Shown in pieces: positions 53,713 to 63,734 of a DNA stretch of 64,000 nt; positions within the stretch are counted from its first letter, which is position 1, and the number at the start of each line of letters is the position of its first letter. The stretch is from positions 248,001 through 312,000 of the forward strand of contig NZ_CP129964.1 of assembly GCF_030503675.1 (NCBI RefSeq), written 5' to 3'. Source of the DNA: Lutimonas zeaxanthinifaciens. Its GTDB lineage: Bacteria > Bacteroidota > Bacteroidia > Flavobacteriales > Flavobacteriaceae. The translations under genes were made by a program, and so were the position numbers. The notes beneath the pieces were generated by a model, which was given only the letters and a program-made list of their open reading frames with translations, was not told where the DNA came from and did not search any database.

Positions 53713-54531
53713 TTAACCTAAGGCTACTCTCTTAAAGTCTACAACTTCAACATCACCAATTGACTTAACATATTTAGCAACGCTAATTTTGCTGTCTTTG
53801 ATGAAATCCTGATTCACCAAGGTGTTGTCTTTGAAGAATCTTTTGATCTTACCCTGAGCAATTTTGTCAAGCATTGCTTCTGGCTTACCTTCCTGGCGTA
53901 ATTGATCTTTTGCAATTTCAATTTCTTTGTCGATCACAGTCTGATCAACTCCAGCTTCATTCAAGGCGATCGGGTTCATCGCTGCAGCCTGCATAGCTAC
54001 ATCCTTTGCAACTTCATCAGCTCCGTCAACTTTTGCAGACAGACCGACGATAGTAGCAATCTTACCAGAGTGAATGTATGAACCTACATAGGGAGCAGAG
54101 ATTTTTTCAAAAGCGGAAAGCTCTATTTTTTCTCCAATCACACCCGTTTGCTCGATCAATTTCTCCTGCACAGTGATACCTTCAAAATCAGCACTCAACA
54201 ATTCTTCTTTAGAATTGCTTTTAAGGGCTTTTTCAGCTAATTCCTTTGCCAGGTTAACGAATTTTTCATTTTTTCCAACAAAATCAGTCTCACAACCCAA
54301 TACGATTACGGCACCTTCAGTGCGGTCATCATTAACAACGGCTACGGCAGCACCTTCAGTAGATTCTCTGTCGGCTCTTTTTGCAGCAACTTTCTGACCT
54401 TTTTTACGTAAAATTTCGATAGCCAAATCAAAATCACCTTCTGCTTCAACAAGGGCTTTTTTACAGTCCATCATTCCAGCACCAGTGGTTTTTCTCAATT
54501 TGTTTACTTCAGCAGCTGTTATTTTTGTCAT
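53713..54531 (-). CDS. tsf: Elongation factor Ts
   Basis: A 272-residue guanine-nucleotide exchange factor for EF-Tu. The N-terminal UBA-like part has KLRKTTGAGMMDCKKALVEA, and the core has the TDFVGKNE motif that contacts EF-Tu. Follows rpsB by 44 nt in the usual order and is closed by a terminator. Confidence 0.98.
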   Translation of the reverse strand: MTKITAAEVNKLRKTTGAGMMDCKKALVEAEGDFDLAIEILRKKGQKVAAKRADRESTEGAAVAVVNDDRTEGAVIVLGCETDFVGKNEKFVNLAKELAEKALKSNSKEELLSADFEGITVQEKLIEQTGVIGEKIELSAFEKISAPYVGSYIHSGKIATIVGLSAKVDGADEVAKDVAMQAAAMNPIALNEAGVDQTVIDKEIEIAKDQLRQEGKPEAMLDKIAQGKIKRFFKDNTLVNQDFIKDSKISVAKYVKSIGDVEVVDFKRVALG

Positions 54532-54575
54532 TTTTATTATGTTTAATCGTTATCGACGGATAACAAGTTCTACAA

Positions 54576-55394
54576 TTATTTTTCTTCCTTTTTAGCTTCA
54601 GCTGTCTCCTTTGCTGGAGCAGCCTCCTTTGCCGGAGCAGCCTCTTTTGCCGGAGCAGCAGCCTCTTTTGCAGCAGCTTTTGACGAAACTTCCTGCTCTT
54701 TACTCTTCTTTCTGTCTGACAACCCTTCACCAATAGAATCAGTCAGGTAAGAAAGAACCTTTTCAATAGATTTTGATGCATCATCATTTGATGGAATTAC
54801 ATAGTCGATCGGTCTAGGATCTGAATTTGTATCTACCATGGCAAAAATTGGAATGTTTAATTTTTGTGCCTCAGCAACAGCAATGTGCTCTCTTTTGATG
54901 TCCACAATAAGGATTGCACCCGGTAAACGTGTCATGTCAACTATTGAACCTAAGTTCTTTTCTAGTTTCGCTCTTTGACGATTGATCTGTAATTTTTCTC
55001 TCTTTGATAGTGCCTCAAAAGACCCGTCTTTCTTCATTCTATCGATATAAGCCATTTTCTTAACAGCTTTTCTTATCGTAACAAAGTTTGTCAACATACC
55101 ACCTGGCCAACGCTCAGTAATGTAAGGCATGTTTACGCTTTTTGCTTTATCAGCAACGATGTCTTTTGCTTGTTTTTTGGTAGCAACAAATAATATTTTT
55201 CTACCTGAAGCTGCAATCTTACTTAAAGCTGAACCGGCTTCATCAATTTTAGCAGCAGTTTTGTACAAGTCAATGATGTGAATCCCTTTACGCTCAGTAT
55301 ATACATAAGGAGCCATATTTGGATTCCATTTTCTTGTAAGGTGTCCGAAGTGTACACCTGAATCAATTAATTCTTTTATTTCTATGTTTGCCAT
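54576..55394 (-). CDS. rpsB: 30S ribosomal protein S2
   Basis: A 272-residue ribosomal protein; the core (1-225) has GVHFGHLTRKWNPNM, the LPGAILIVDIKREHIAVAEA segment and DTNSDPRPIDYVIPSNDDA. The C-terminal 40 residues are a low-complexity Ala/Lys/Pro/Glu tail with repeated PAKEAA units (DNA repeats within 54600-54680). S2 usually ends near 240 residues, so this tail is extra. First gene of rpsB-tsf. Confidence 0.98.
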   Translation of the reverse strand: MANIEIKELIDSGVHFGHLTRKWNPNMAPYVYTERKGIHIIDLYKTAAKIDEAGSALSKIAASGRKILFVATKKQAKDIVADKAKSVNMPYITERWPGGMLTNFVTIRKAVKKMAYIDRMKKDGSFEALSKREKLQINRQRAKLEKNLGSIVDMTRLPGAILIVDIKREHIAVAEAQKLNIPIFAMVDTNSDPRPIDYVIPSNDDASKSIEKVLSYLTDSIGEGLSDRKKSKEQEVSSKAAAKEAAAPAKEAAPAKEAAPAKETAEAKKEEK

Positions 55395-55546
55395 TTTGTT
55401 TTAGTTTACGTTCCGTTTGTTTTAGCAATAACTAAGTAGTCTTTTGGATTTGAATCTTAATTATTTGGATGCTAAACTTATACGACAACAGTTTTTTCAA
55501 TTTTACTTTTTTCCTGCCAACCTCAAAAGATTGAGCAAGAATTGAA

Positions 55547-55933
55547 TTAACGTTTAGAGAACTGGAATTTCTTACGGGCTTTCTTCTGACCGAATTTCTT
55601 TCTCTCAACCATTCTTGGATCTCTTGTTAGTAATCCTTCCGGTTTCAAGATTGCTTTGTTCTCTTCATTGGCAGCAACCAATGCTCTAGTAATTGCCAGT
55701 CTTATAGCTTCTGCCTGACCTGTAATACCTCCACCAAAAACTTTGGCTTTGATATCATAGTTTTCAGCATTTTCAGTAAGTGCCAAAGGCTGTAATACTT
55801 TATACTTCAACATTTCAGTAGTGAAATAGCTGTCATAAGCCTTTTCATTTACTGTAATGTTTCCTTTACCCTCTGAAAGATATACTCTAGCAACAGCAGT
55901 CTTTCTTCTACCAATTTTGTGAATAGTCTCCAT
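55547..55933 (-). CDS. rpsI: 30S ribosomal protein S9
   Basis: A 128-residue ribosomal protein starting METIHKIGRRKTAVARV and ending KKARKKFQFSKR, whose terminal Arg reaches the P-site tRNA. The ATG at 55933 is chosen; it comes 1 nt after the rplM stop, and an in-frame ATG five codons earlier overlaps rplM. About 150 nt separate it from rpsB, with no recognisable terminator. Confidence 0.98.
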   Translation of the reverse strand: METIHKIGRRKTAVARVYLSEGKGNITVNEKAYDSYFTTEMLKYKVLQPLALTENAENYDIKAKVFGGGITGQAEAIRLAITRALVAANEENKAILKPEGLLTRDPRMVERKKFGQKKARKKFQFSKR

Positions 55934-55934
55934 A

Positions 55935-56390
55935 TTACTTGATATCATTTAGGTTAATAGTTCTTGGTTTCTGAGCATCCTGTCCATGATCTCCTCCATT
56001 GTATACATAAAGGTTTCTAAACAATGCACTACCAAGTTTGTTTTTAGGTAACATACCTTTTACAGCTTTTTCAACAACTCTTTCCGGATTTTTTGCGAAA
56101 AGTTCATTTGCAGAAAGCATTCTTTGTCCACCCGGATAACCTGTATGACGAACGTAGGTTTTGTCATTCCATTTGTTTCCGGTTAATTTGATCTTCTCAG
56201 CGTTGATGATAACGACATTGTCACCACAGTCAACGTGAGGTGTAAAGTTAGGCTTGTGCTTTCCTCTGATCAGTTTTGCAACCTTTGAGGCCAAACGTCC
56301 TAACACTTCTCCTTCAGCATCCACCAAAAGCCATTCCTTGTTCACGGTAGCTTTGTTGGCTGATACTGTTTTGTAACTTAATGTGTTCAC
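55935..56390 (-). CDS. rplM: 50S ribosomal protein L13
   Basis: A 151-residue ribosomal protein with [33 protein letters not shown] and [13 protein letters not shown]. It starts at GTG (56390), as the following sequence matches the family N-terminus NTLSYKT. A consensus promoter (56440-56469) lies 50 nt upstream. It leads the ribosomal block. Confidence 0.98.
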   Translation of the reverse strand: MNTLSYKTVSANKATVNKEWLLVDAEGEVLGRLASKVAKLIRGKHKPNFTPHVDCGDNVVIINAEKIKLTGNKWNDKTYVRHTGYPGGQRMLSANELFAKNPERVVEKAVKGMLPKNKLGSALFRNLYVYNGGDHGQDAQKPRTINLNDIK

Positions 56391-56439
56391 ACGTATTTAT
56401 TAAAATTAAACATTCCTTCTCTTCAGTTCAAAGAGTTTG

Positions 56440-56469
56440 CAAAAGTACAACTAATTATTCATTTGACAA
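56440..56469 (-). promoter_or_regulatory. Strong consensus promoter of rplM-rpsI
   Basis: On the minus strand TTG (56469-56467), exactly 19 nt of spacer, then TACTTTTG (56447-56440). This is the best kind of match to the Bacteroidota primary-sigma consensus in the window. Confidence 0.75.
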
Positions 56470-56500
56470 ACAGGATATAGCTATATTTTTGAACTGCAGA

Positions 56501-59332
56501 TCAATGCGCTTCAAGCCAGTCATTTCCAAGCCCGATATCCACCGTTAAAGGGATAGACATTTTGTAGGCATTTTCCATGGTAATTTTAATAAGCGGTCTA
56601 AGCAGATCCAGTTCATCTTTATGCATGTCGAAAACAAGTTCATCATGTACCTGAAGCAACATTCTGGACTTGTAATTTTCTTTTTTCAAAAGCTCATGGA
56701 TTCGAATCATGGCAATTTTGATAATATCAGCCGCGCTTCCCTGGATAGGAGCATTTACCGCATTGCGTTCATCTGCCGAACGCACGATGGCATTCCTGGA
56801 ATTGATATTCTTCAAATACCTCCTTCTGCCAAGGATTGTTTCGACATAACCATGATCTCTTGCAAAATCAACCTGTTTTGCTATATATGATTTTAGGGTA
56901 GGGTAGGTTTCATAATAGGTTTCAATAAGCTCTCTCGCTTCGGACCTGCTCAGGTCAGTTTGTTGACTTAATCCAAAAGCAGAAACGCCATAGATGATCC
57001 CGAAGTTGACCGTTTTGGCATAACTTCTTTGCTCTCTGGTCACTTCTTCAATAGGAACATTAAAAACATTTGCCGCAGTAGAACGATGAATGTCCTCTCC
57101 TTTTAAAAAAGATTCCTTCATCTGGGCATCGCCACTCATTTCAGCGATCAGCCTGAGTTCAATCTGAGAATAGTCAGCTGCCAGGAGCGTATAATATTCA
57201 TCTCTGGGAACAAAGGCCTTTCTGACCTGTTGCCCTCTTTCGGTTCGGATCGGGATATTTTGAAGGTTGGGGTTGTTGGAACTCAATCTCCCGGTGGCTG
57301 CCACCGTCTGGCTGTAGGTGGTATGCACCCTTCCGGTTTTTTCATTTACCTCATTAGGAAGCGAATCTACGTAAGTATTTTTCAATTTAACCAGCCCTCT
57401 CCATTCAAGAATATTCTTTACAATTTCATGATCTGCTGCCAGTTTGGAAAGGATTTCTTCCCCTGTGGCATATTGACCCGTTTTCGTTTTTTTTGGTTTG
57501 TCTACAAGTTTTAACTTTTCAAACAGGACTACCCCCAATTGTTTGGGCGAAGCCAGATTAAAATCGGTATCTGCTTCTGAGTAAATGAGGTTTTCGAGAT
57601 GTTCAATGTCTTTGTTCAGGTCACCCGACAGCGACTTCAGGTATTTTTCATCTAAACGAATTCCTTCAAGCTCCATGGAAGCCAGTACATCAACCAGTGG
57701 AATTTCAATCTCCCTGAACAGCTTTGTCAGGCCATTCGATTCGAGCTCCTTTTCAAAAATTCCTTTTAGCTGCCAGGTAATATCGGCATCTTCAGTAGCA
57801 TATTCTGTTTGAAGTTCAAGGCTAACATCACGCATTGACCCTTGATTTTTACCCTTTTTCCCAATAAGATTTTCAATAGGAATGGGAGTATAGCTAAGAT
57901 ACGTCTCAGAGAGTACATTCATATTATGCCGCATATCCGGGTTGATCAGATAGTGAGCGATCATTGTATCAAAAACGGGCCCTTTGATCTCGACGCCGTA
58001 ATTCTTTAAAACCTTGAGGTCATACTTCAGATTTTGACCCACCTTTTCAATAGTCTCATTTTGAAAGAAGGGTTCAAAACGTTTAAGAACCTCATCTGCC
58101 GCTTCTTCCTGCTCAGGGACTGGTACATAGTAACCTTTTCCCTTTGAAAATGAAAAAGCGATTCCAACAAGTTTTGCCTCAAGTGTGTTCAGGCTCGTGG
58201 TTTCGGTATCAAAACAAACCGAAGGTTGTAAAAGCAACTTTTTTACAAGCATCTCCTGGGCAAATGCAGTCTCTACATACTGGTAAAAATGGTCCGTATT
58301 TTCAGCCTGGCGGTATCCAGAAATTGAGTCATTGTTATCCGGGCCTCCTCCTGAGGGAACAGAAAACATATCAAGCTGCTGGCCGTCACCCTGATCTTCT
58401 GAACCTTTATTCTCAGTATTTGATGCAGGCGAAACCGTTTCTAACTGATCCTGAAAAATTCGGTTTAGATTTTCCAGGGACCTTCTGAATTCCAGCTCCT
58501 GAAAGATCTCTCTTACTTTGTCAAAATCCGGGGTATTGAGCTCAAAATCTTCTTCATGAAATTCGACCGGGCAATCGAGCATGATCGTGGCAAGTTCTTT
58601 GGAAAGAAGGCCCAAATCTTTGTTTGCTTCAACTTTTTCCTTCATTTTCCCTTTCAGCTCATGAGTATTTTCGAGCAGCCCCTCCATACTTCCATAGGCT
58701 TTTAGGAATTTTTTTGCTGTTTTCTCTCCAACGCCCGGTAAGCCCGGAATATTATCAACAGAGTCTCCCATCATGCCTAAAAAATCGATGACCTGCTTAG
58801 GGTCTTCAATCTCGAATTTTTCCTTTACGGTTTCAACATCCCAGATTTCAATTCCATTTCCCATTCGCGCAGGCCTGTACATGACCACATTTTCAGTAAC
58901 CAGTTGGGCAAAATCCTTGTCCGGGGTTACCATGAATGTTTTATAACCCGCTTTCTCTGCCTGAACGGACAAGGTTCCGATCAAATCATCCGCTTCATAA
59001 CCTTCCATTTCAATAATCGGGATATGCATGGCCTCCAGAATCTTGTGGATATAAGGGACCGCAATCTTTATGGCTTCCGGGGTTTCCAGCCGATTGGCTT
59101 TGTATTCAGGAAAAGCCTCTGTCCTGATTTGCGACCCGCCTTTATCAAAGGCAACGGCCAAATGATCCGGTTTTTCTCTCTTGATGACATCCAGCAGGGA
59201 ATTGGTGAAGCCCATGATGGCTGAGGTATCCATTCCTTTTGAATTGATCCTCGGATTTTTTATAAAAGCGTAGTATCCTCGAAAGATCAAGGCATAGGCA
59301 TCAAGTAAGAAAAGTCTTTTTTGTTCGGCCAT
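56501..59332 (-). CDS. polA: DNA polymerase I
   Basis: A 943-residue polymerase with three domains: 5'-3' exonuclease (1-290, DALIFRGYYAFI start, VDNIPGLPGVGEKTA), 3'-5' exonuclease with CFDTETTSL (about 373-381) and the family A polymerase with motif A DYSQIELRLIAEMSGD, motif B RSYAKTVNFGIIYGVSAFGL and motif C LQVHDELVFD. All three activities look intact. Single-gene unit; a -7-like TAAATTTG lies at 59399-59392. Confidence 0.98.
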   Translation of the reverse strand: MAEQKRLFLLDAYALIFRGYYAFIKNPRINSKGMDTSAIMGFTNSLLDVIKREKPDHLAVAFDKGGSQIRTEAFPEYKANRLETPEAIKIAVPYIHKILEAMHIPIIEMEGYEADDLIGTLSVQAEKAGYKTFMVTPDKDFAQLVTENVVMYRPARMGNGIEIWDVETVKEKFEIEDPKQVIDFLGMMGDSVDNIPGLPGVGEKTAKKFLKAYGSMEGLLENTHELKGKMKEKVEANKDLGLLSKELATIMLDCPVEFHEEDFELNTPDFDKVREIFQELEFRRSLENLNRIFQDQLETVSPASNTENKGSEDQGDGQQLDMFSVPSGGGPDNNDSISGYRQAENTDHFYQYVETAFAQEMLVKKLLLQPSVCFDTETTSLNTLEAKLVGIAFSFSKGKGYYVPVPEQEEAADEVLKRFEPFFQNETIEKVGQNLKYDLKVLKNYGVEIKGPVFDTMIAHYLINPDMRHNMNVLSETYLSYTPIPIENLIGKKGKNQGSMRDVSLELQTEYATEDADITWQLKGIFEKELESNGLTKLFREIEIPLVDVLASMELEGIRLDEKYLKSLSGDLNKDIEHLENLIYSEADTDFNLASPKQLGVVLFEKLKLVDKPKKTKTGQYATGEEILSKLAADHEIVKNILEWRGLVKLKNTYVDSLPNEVNEKTGRVHTTYSQTVAATGRLSSNNPNLQNIPIRTERGQQVRKAFVPRDEYYTLLAADYSQIELRLIAEMSGDAQMKESFLKGEDIHRSTAANVFNVPIEEVTREQRSYAKTVNFGIIYGVSAFGLSQQTDLSRSEARELIETYYETYPTLKSYIAKQVDFARDHGYVETILGRRRYLKNINSRNAIVRSADERNAVNAPIQGSAADIIKIAMIRIHELLKKENYKSRMLLQVHDELVFDMHKDELDLLRPLIKITMENAYKMSIPLTVDIGLGNDWLEAH

Positions 59333-59451
59333 TAGAATGATTTTTGATGTATGTAAAAGTACAAATTTGTGATTCTGCTGAAAAGGAATTACAAATTTAT
59401 TGCTAAATCGTTAATTTTTTGGACTTTATGATTCTTGTTCCTAGAAAATAC

Positions 59452-59459
59452 TATATTTG
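59452..59459 (+). promoter_or_regulatory. Candidate -7 element of the thioredoxin-like gene
   Basis: TATATTTG fits TAnnTTTG, 25 nt before the ATG at 59485. The nearest TTG (59435-59437) is 14 nt away, shorter than usual. Confidence 0.4.
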
Positions 59460-59484
59460 TAAGTATAGAATTAAAAACTTTAGT

Positions 59485-59781
59485 ATGACTAAGTTTGGAG
59501 AATTGATTGGATCGAAAACCCCCACCCTAATTGATTTTTATGCAGACTGGGAAGGAGATAATACAAATTTACATTCCATATTGCGTGATGTTGCCGCTGC
59601 TTTAGGTGACAAAGCGAAAGTGGTCAAGATAGATGTCTCAAAAAATGAAACTTTGGCTGCAGCCCTGAGAATCAAGGGAAATCCGACCTTTATCATTTAC
59701 AAGAATGGTGAAATGAAGTGGAGGCAAACCGGCCAGCAAGATGCGAATACCCTGATCAGCCTGGTTGAGCAATACGTCTAA
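59485..59781 (+). CDS. Thioredoxin-fold protein lacking the CxxC
   Basis: A 98-residue thioredoxin-like protein with normal fold markers: FYADW (18-22), VVKIDVSKNETLAAALRIKGNP with the cis-Pro at P67, and FIIYKNGEMKWRQTG. The WCGPC active site is WEGDN here (W22-N26), so both redox cysteines are gone; no Cys is present in the whole protein. The ATG at 59485 is chosen over an upstream one that would add a non-family 22-residue extension. It is probably not a disulfide reductase. Confidence 0.88.
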   Translation: MTKFGELIGSKTPTLIDFYADWEGDNTNLHSILRDVAAALGDKAKVVKIDVSKNETLAAALRIKGNPTFIIYKNGEMKWRQTGQQDANTLISLVEQYV

Positions 59782-59786
59782 GGTCC

Positions 59787-60425
59787 TTATAGAGATTTAA
59801 AAACAAATCCTTTTTCAGTAAAATGCTCAAGCACCTTGGGCAGTACATAATCCAGATTTTTAAACGATTTATCACTGTCATGGAAAACGACGATACTGCC
59901 GTTTCTAATATTTTTTATGGTTAGTTCAAGGCAGGTTTCTTTAGACAGACTTTGATCAAAATCACCACTCAGGACATCCCACATAATGATCTTATAACCC
60001 TGTTTTCTCAACTTTTTAGCCTGAATCGGCCTTATTCGCCCATGAGGAGGCCTGAAGAGTTTATTCCCTTGCTTATCCATTCTGTTTTGAAGATAGGATT
60101 CCGCTTTTAAAATGTTCTTAATGTACTTATTTGTCGGGGTCTTCCATCCCTGAAGGTGATTATAGGTGTGGTTTCCAATGCTGTGGCCGGCATCCGTAAT
60201 TTGCCTGTAGATCTGGGGATGTTTCTTGATATTTTCTCCCACACAGAAAAAAGTAGCTTTCGCATGGAACCTGTTTAAAGTATCCAGGACCCACGGCGTA
60301 AAATCAGGAACAGGCCCATCATCAAAAGTGAGATAGATCTCCTTTTTTGTTGTTTTGATGCGCCAGGAGTAATTGTAAAAAAAACTTTGCACCAATCTTG
60401 GGGTTTTCACCAGATAGGGTCTCAT
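59787..60425 (-). CDS. Polysaccharide deacetylase (CE4)
   Basis: A 212-residue CE4/NodB deacetylase. Motifs: TFDDGP (metal and catalytic Asp), GNHTYNH (metal His residues), RPPHG, MWDVLSGDFD and VVFHDS with the catalytic His. It acts on N-acetyl groups of a glycan such as peptidoglycan. No signal peptide is visible in the ATG-started form, though the N-terminus is aromatic and basic. An in-frame TTG five codons upstream is less likely. It converges with the thioredoxin-like gene. Confidence 0.92.
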   Translation of the reverse strand: MRPYLVKTPRLVQSFFYNYSWRIKTTKKEIYLTFDDGPVPDFTPWVLDTLNRFHAKATFFCVGENIKKHPQIYRQITDAGHSIGNHTYNHLQGWKTPTNKYIKNILKAESYLQNRMDKQGNKLFRPPHGRIRPIQAKKLRKQGYKIIMWDVLSGDFDQSLSKETCLELTIKNIRNGSIVVFHDSDKSFKNLDYVLPKVLEHFTEKGFVFKSL

Positions 60426-60495
60426 AGAATACTGTATCAAGATATAAATCGGGGATGACCCAAGTTACAAAAAAAAAATATTTCAATCAAAAAGA

Positions 60496-63400
60496 CTACT
60501 CCTCAAGGACTTCCTCCAAAAGGGTTACTGAAGTCATAAAATCATCTTTTAGCTGAGTTGAATATTCTTCCGTATCAAATTCCACACAAGTAGCGATAAT
60601 ATATTTGTATAGATCCAGCGTACCTTCCAGTTCGCCAAAGTTCTGAGACAGTTCATAGGAACTAAGTCCGGCATAGTATACAATTCGTTCTTTGAAATTT
60701 TCGATTAAGAATTCAGCTATTTTTCTCGCTTTTTCGGGCCTGTCAATATTGTAATATGATTCGATGTGCCCGATTACCAATCTAAAGTAGCCATAAGATT
60801 TCATAGGCATTTTTTCCATCGACATATCAAGAATTTCCTCCGCTTTTTCAAACTTCTTTTCCTTGATCAGTTCATCAGCCAGTCTTCCCAGGCTGTTTCT
60901 GAAAGAAATTCCATTTTTCCTTGTCTCAGGGTCAAAGTAGATGTCTCCATTGGAGTTTTTCCAGGACCATTTTTTCACATTCTCGTACATGACGTCTGTG
61001 TCTATACGTCCCATATCCATAAAACTTCTATTCGAAATAGGCGTTTTGATAGGCACGAATTTATAGGCAAGTCCATCTAACTGCAGATAATCTTTTAGCC
61101 AGATGTATTCTTCAGCCGCCTGAGCGCCACCTGTAAAGTAAAGTGGTTTTTCCCAATTATTGTTTGCCAGAATATCCAGCATAAGGATACGGTTTTTGAT
61201 CAAGGCGGATTCAGAGATTTCTATATCGATATAAGGCTCTATCAAGGCTGAGTCTTTATCAGGAACGATTCCATTCTTGATCACTGCCTCCTTGTCAACC
61301 ATGAGTCTAAGCTTGGTTGTTGGATAAACTTTCTCAGGATGACCATTTTCTTCAAAATCAATATAAGTCCGTTTGTCCTTGCTTTGGATCCAGCGCATAA
61401 AAAACTTGATATCCATAATAGAATCCTTGAACTGAGGAAATGCATATGGATAGTAATAAGCCACATCCAATGATCCTTCCTTGTAATCATCATGAGTCAG
61501 TTGAGAAGGAATAGGGTCAGCTTTATAGGTTTTCCTTTTCTGCTGATCAATGTACCAGTCTTTTGCAAACAGGCTGGTATTTATCAATTTGATATCTGTT
61601 CTGTAGTCTTCGACCTCCTGCATGTACCATAATGGGAAGGTGTCATTATCACCAATGGTAAACATAATGGCGTCCTCCTGGCAGGAGTCGAGATAGGATT
61701 TTGCATTGTTCCAGGTAGTATACTTTCCTGAACGGTCATGATCATCCCAGTTTTCTTTTGCCATCAAAGCGGGTACGGCGAGCAGACAAATAACTGTAAG
61801 AGCTGAAGGTAATACCGAACTGGTTACTTTTGTTTTGAGCTTTTCATAAAGGGCCAGGACACCAAAACCGATCCAGATGGCGAAAACATAAAAGGATCCC
61901 ACAACGGCGTAATCTCTTTCTCGAGGTTCAAAAGGCTTGGGATTTGTATAGAAAATTATCGCCAGGCCTGTAAAAGCAAAGAACAATAGCAGGATGTAAA
62001 AATTATTCATGTCCCTTTTTAAATGAAACAGGAGCCCTATAATTCCGAGGATCAATGGAAGGAAGTAGTATTTGTTTCGGCCTTTGTTTTCGGTTACTTC
62101 ACTCGGGAGGTTCTGTTGAGACCCAAGTCTTAATTCATCAATAAAATCAATTCCACTCAACCAGTTGCCATGGTTATCCAGGTTTCCTTGAATATCGTCC
62201 TGACGCCCCGTAAAATTCCACATAAAGTACCTTCCGTACATATATCCGAACTGATAGGTGATCATAAAACTAATATTCTCCCCAAAAGTGGGTCTTCTCT
62301 TTGACCGTTGAGGAATTCCGGCAATAGCCTTATAATTTTGAACTACGGAAGCTGTGGGATCCACCATTCTTGGGATGATCCCCTTGTGTTTACTGCTATA
62401 GTTGGGCAAGGCATCTTTGTAATTATTGACAATTACATATTTACCTGCCTTTTCGTCCTTCTCGTATTTGGGCTTGGCATCCCTATATGGATTTGTTTTA
62501 TCTCTTTCTCCTGAATTTGAATAATAAGAACCGTAAAATACATTGGCATCTCCATACTGTTCACGATTGTAATAAGCCAAAAGTTCTCGTGCACTTGAAG
62601 GGTTGTTTTCGTTAATCGTAGTATTTGCGTTTGCCCTGATAGGTAACATCAGCCAGGATGAAAATCCGATCATGATGAACAATACAGATAGCAATAACAG
62701 GTTGGCTGTATACAACTTCTTTTTACGGGTATGTTTTAATCCAAAATAAAACAAAGCCACTAAGAGGATCCCGGCAATTATACTTCCTGAATTAAAAGGC
62801 ATTCCCAGGGTATTGATAAAGAATAATTCAGAGGCACTGAAAAACCTTAGTGTAAAAGGGAATAATAATTTAAAGACAAAGGCAAGAACCAGAATCGATA
62901 CGATATTGGCTAGAATAAACTGTTTTGTATTAAGTTGTGGATATCGCTTATAGATATAGATAAAAACAATTGAAGGAATAACGAGCAATGAAAGGATGTG
63001 AACCCCAAAAGATAATCCCACGATAAAACTAATAAGCAACAACCATTTGTTACCTCTCGGCTTATCCATTTCTGCCTCCCAGTGAATCGCAAGCCAGAAA
63101 AGGAGTGCCATTAAGAACGATGACATGGCATAAACTTCTGCTTCAACCGCACTAAACCAGAAACTATCTGAAAACGTGTAAGCCAAGGCTCCTACGAGGC
63201 CGCTTCCAAGGATCGCAATCGAAGCTCCTTTGGAGATTTCTCCCGACGTTTTTTCAACCACCTTTTTAGCAAGAGCCGTAATGGTCCAAAAAAGGAAAAG
63301 GATGGTAAAGGCACTGGCCAAAGCTGACATAAAATTAACCAGCATGGCAATTTTTGTTACATCTCCTGTGAATATGGCGAAAAAGGCTCCCATCATCTGG

Positions 63401-63576
63401 AAAAGTGGAGCTCCGGGAGGGTGCCCGACTTCTAATTTAACCGAAGTCGCAATGTACTCTCCGCAATCCCAGTAGCTCACTGTAGGCTCCAGTGTTAAAG
63501 TATAAGTGATTAATGCGATTGCAAAGGTTAACCAACCCAGTATAGTGTTGAATTTTTTATAATCAAAAGAAAGCAT
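60496..63576 (-). CDS. DUF2723 membrane glycosyltransferase-like protein
   Basis: A 1026-residue membrane protein. About a dozen helices in residues 1-610 carry the DUF2723 domain with LEPTVSYWDCGEYIATSVKL, GHPPGAPLFQMMGA and SAVEAEVYAMSSF near the N-terminus, a protein O-glycosyltransferase (GT-C)-like arrangement. A large extracytoplasmic C-terminal region follows (about 620-1026) with TPR-like helices near the end. It is a widespread Bacteroidota family, probably transferring lipid-linked sugars. ATG at 63576 is preferred over the GTG two codons upstream. Confidence 0.9.
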   Translation of the reverse strand: MLSFDYKKFNTILGWLTFAIALITYTLTLEPTVSYWDCGEYIATSVKLEVGHPPGAPLFQMMGAFFAIFTGDVTKIAMLVNFMSALASAFTILFLFWTITALAKKVVEKTSGEISKGASIAILGSGLVGALAYTFSDSFWFSAVEAEVYAMSSFLMALLFWLAIHWEAEMDKPRGNKWLLLISFIVGLSFGVHILSLLVIPSIVFIYIYKRYPQLNTKQFILANIVSILVLAFVFKLLFPFTLRFFSASELFFINTLGMPFNSGSIIAGILLVALFYFGLKHTRKKKLYTANLLLLSVLFIMIGFSSWLMLPIRANANTTINENNPSSARELLAYYNREQYGDANVFYGSYYSNSGERDKTNPYRDAKPKYEKDEKAGKYVIVNNYKDALPNYSSKHKGIIPRMVDPTASVVQNYKAIAGIPQRSKRRPTFGENISFMITYQFGYMYGRYFMWNFTGRQDDIQGNLDNHGNWLSGIDFIDELRLGSQQNLPSEVTENKGRNKYYFLPLILGIIGLLFHLKRDMNNFYILLLFFAFTGLAIIFYTNPKPFEPRERDYAVVGSFYVFAIWIGFGVLALYEKLKTKVTSSVLPSALTVICLLAVPALMAKENWDDHDRSGKYTTWNNAKSYLDSCQEDAIMFTIGDNDTFPLWYMQEVEDYRTDIKLINTSLFAKDWYIDQQKRKTYKADPIPSQLTHDDYKEGSLDVAYYYPYAFPQFKDSIMDIKFFMRWIQSKDKRTYIDFEENGHPEKVYPTTKLRLMVDKEAVIKNGIVPDKDSALIEPYIDIEISESALIKNRILMLDILANNNWEKPLYFTGGAQAAEEYIWLKDYLQLDGLAYKFVPIKTPISNRSFMDMGRIDTDVMYENVKKWSWKNSNGDIYFDPETRKNGISFRNSLGRLADELIKEKKFEKAEEILDMSMEKMPMKSYGYFRLVIGHIESYYNIDRPEKARKIAEFLIENFKERIVYYAGLSSYELSQNFGELEGTLDLYKYIIATCVEFDTEEYSTQLKDDFMTSVTLLEEVLEE

Positions 63577-63667
63577 AGACACAATTTAAAACTGAGGCGA
63601 ATTTAGTAAATTAAATATTAACAAGTCCGATTTTATGGTACCTCAAAAAAAAATCAAAAAAACCCTT

Positions 63668-63697
63668 TTGCCAAACAAAAAGTTTGTTTTAAATTTG
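63668..63697 (+). promoter_or_regulatory. Consensus promoter of tRNA-Gln
   Basis: TTG (63668-63670), exactly 19 nt, then TAAATTTG (63690-63697). A second set, TTG (63695-63697) with a 17-nt spacer and TAGATTTG (63715-63722), overlaps downstream; the first leaves a leader of about 30 nt before the tRNA. Confidence 0.7.
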
Positions 63698-63734
63698 CGC
63701 CTGCTTAATCAAATTAGATTTGGCATTGAAATAT

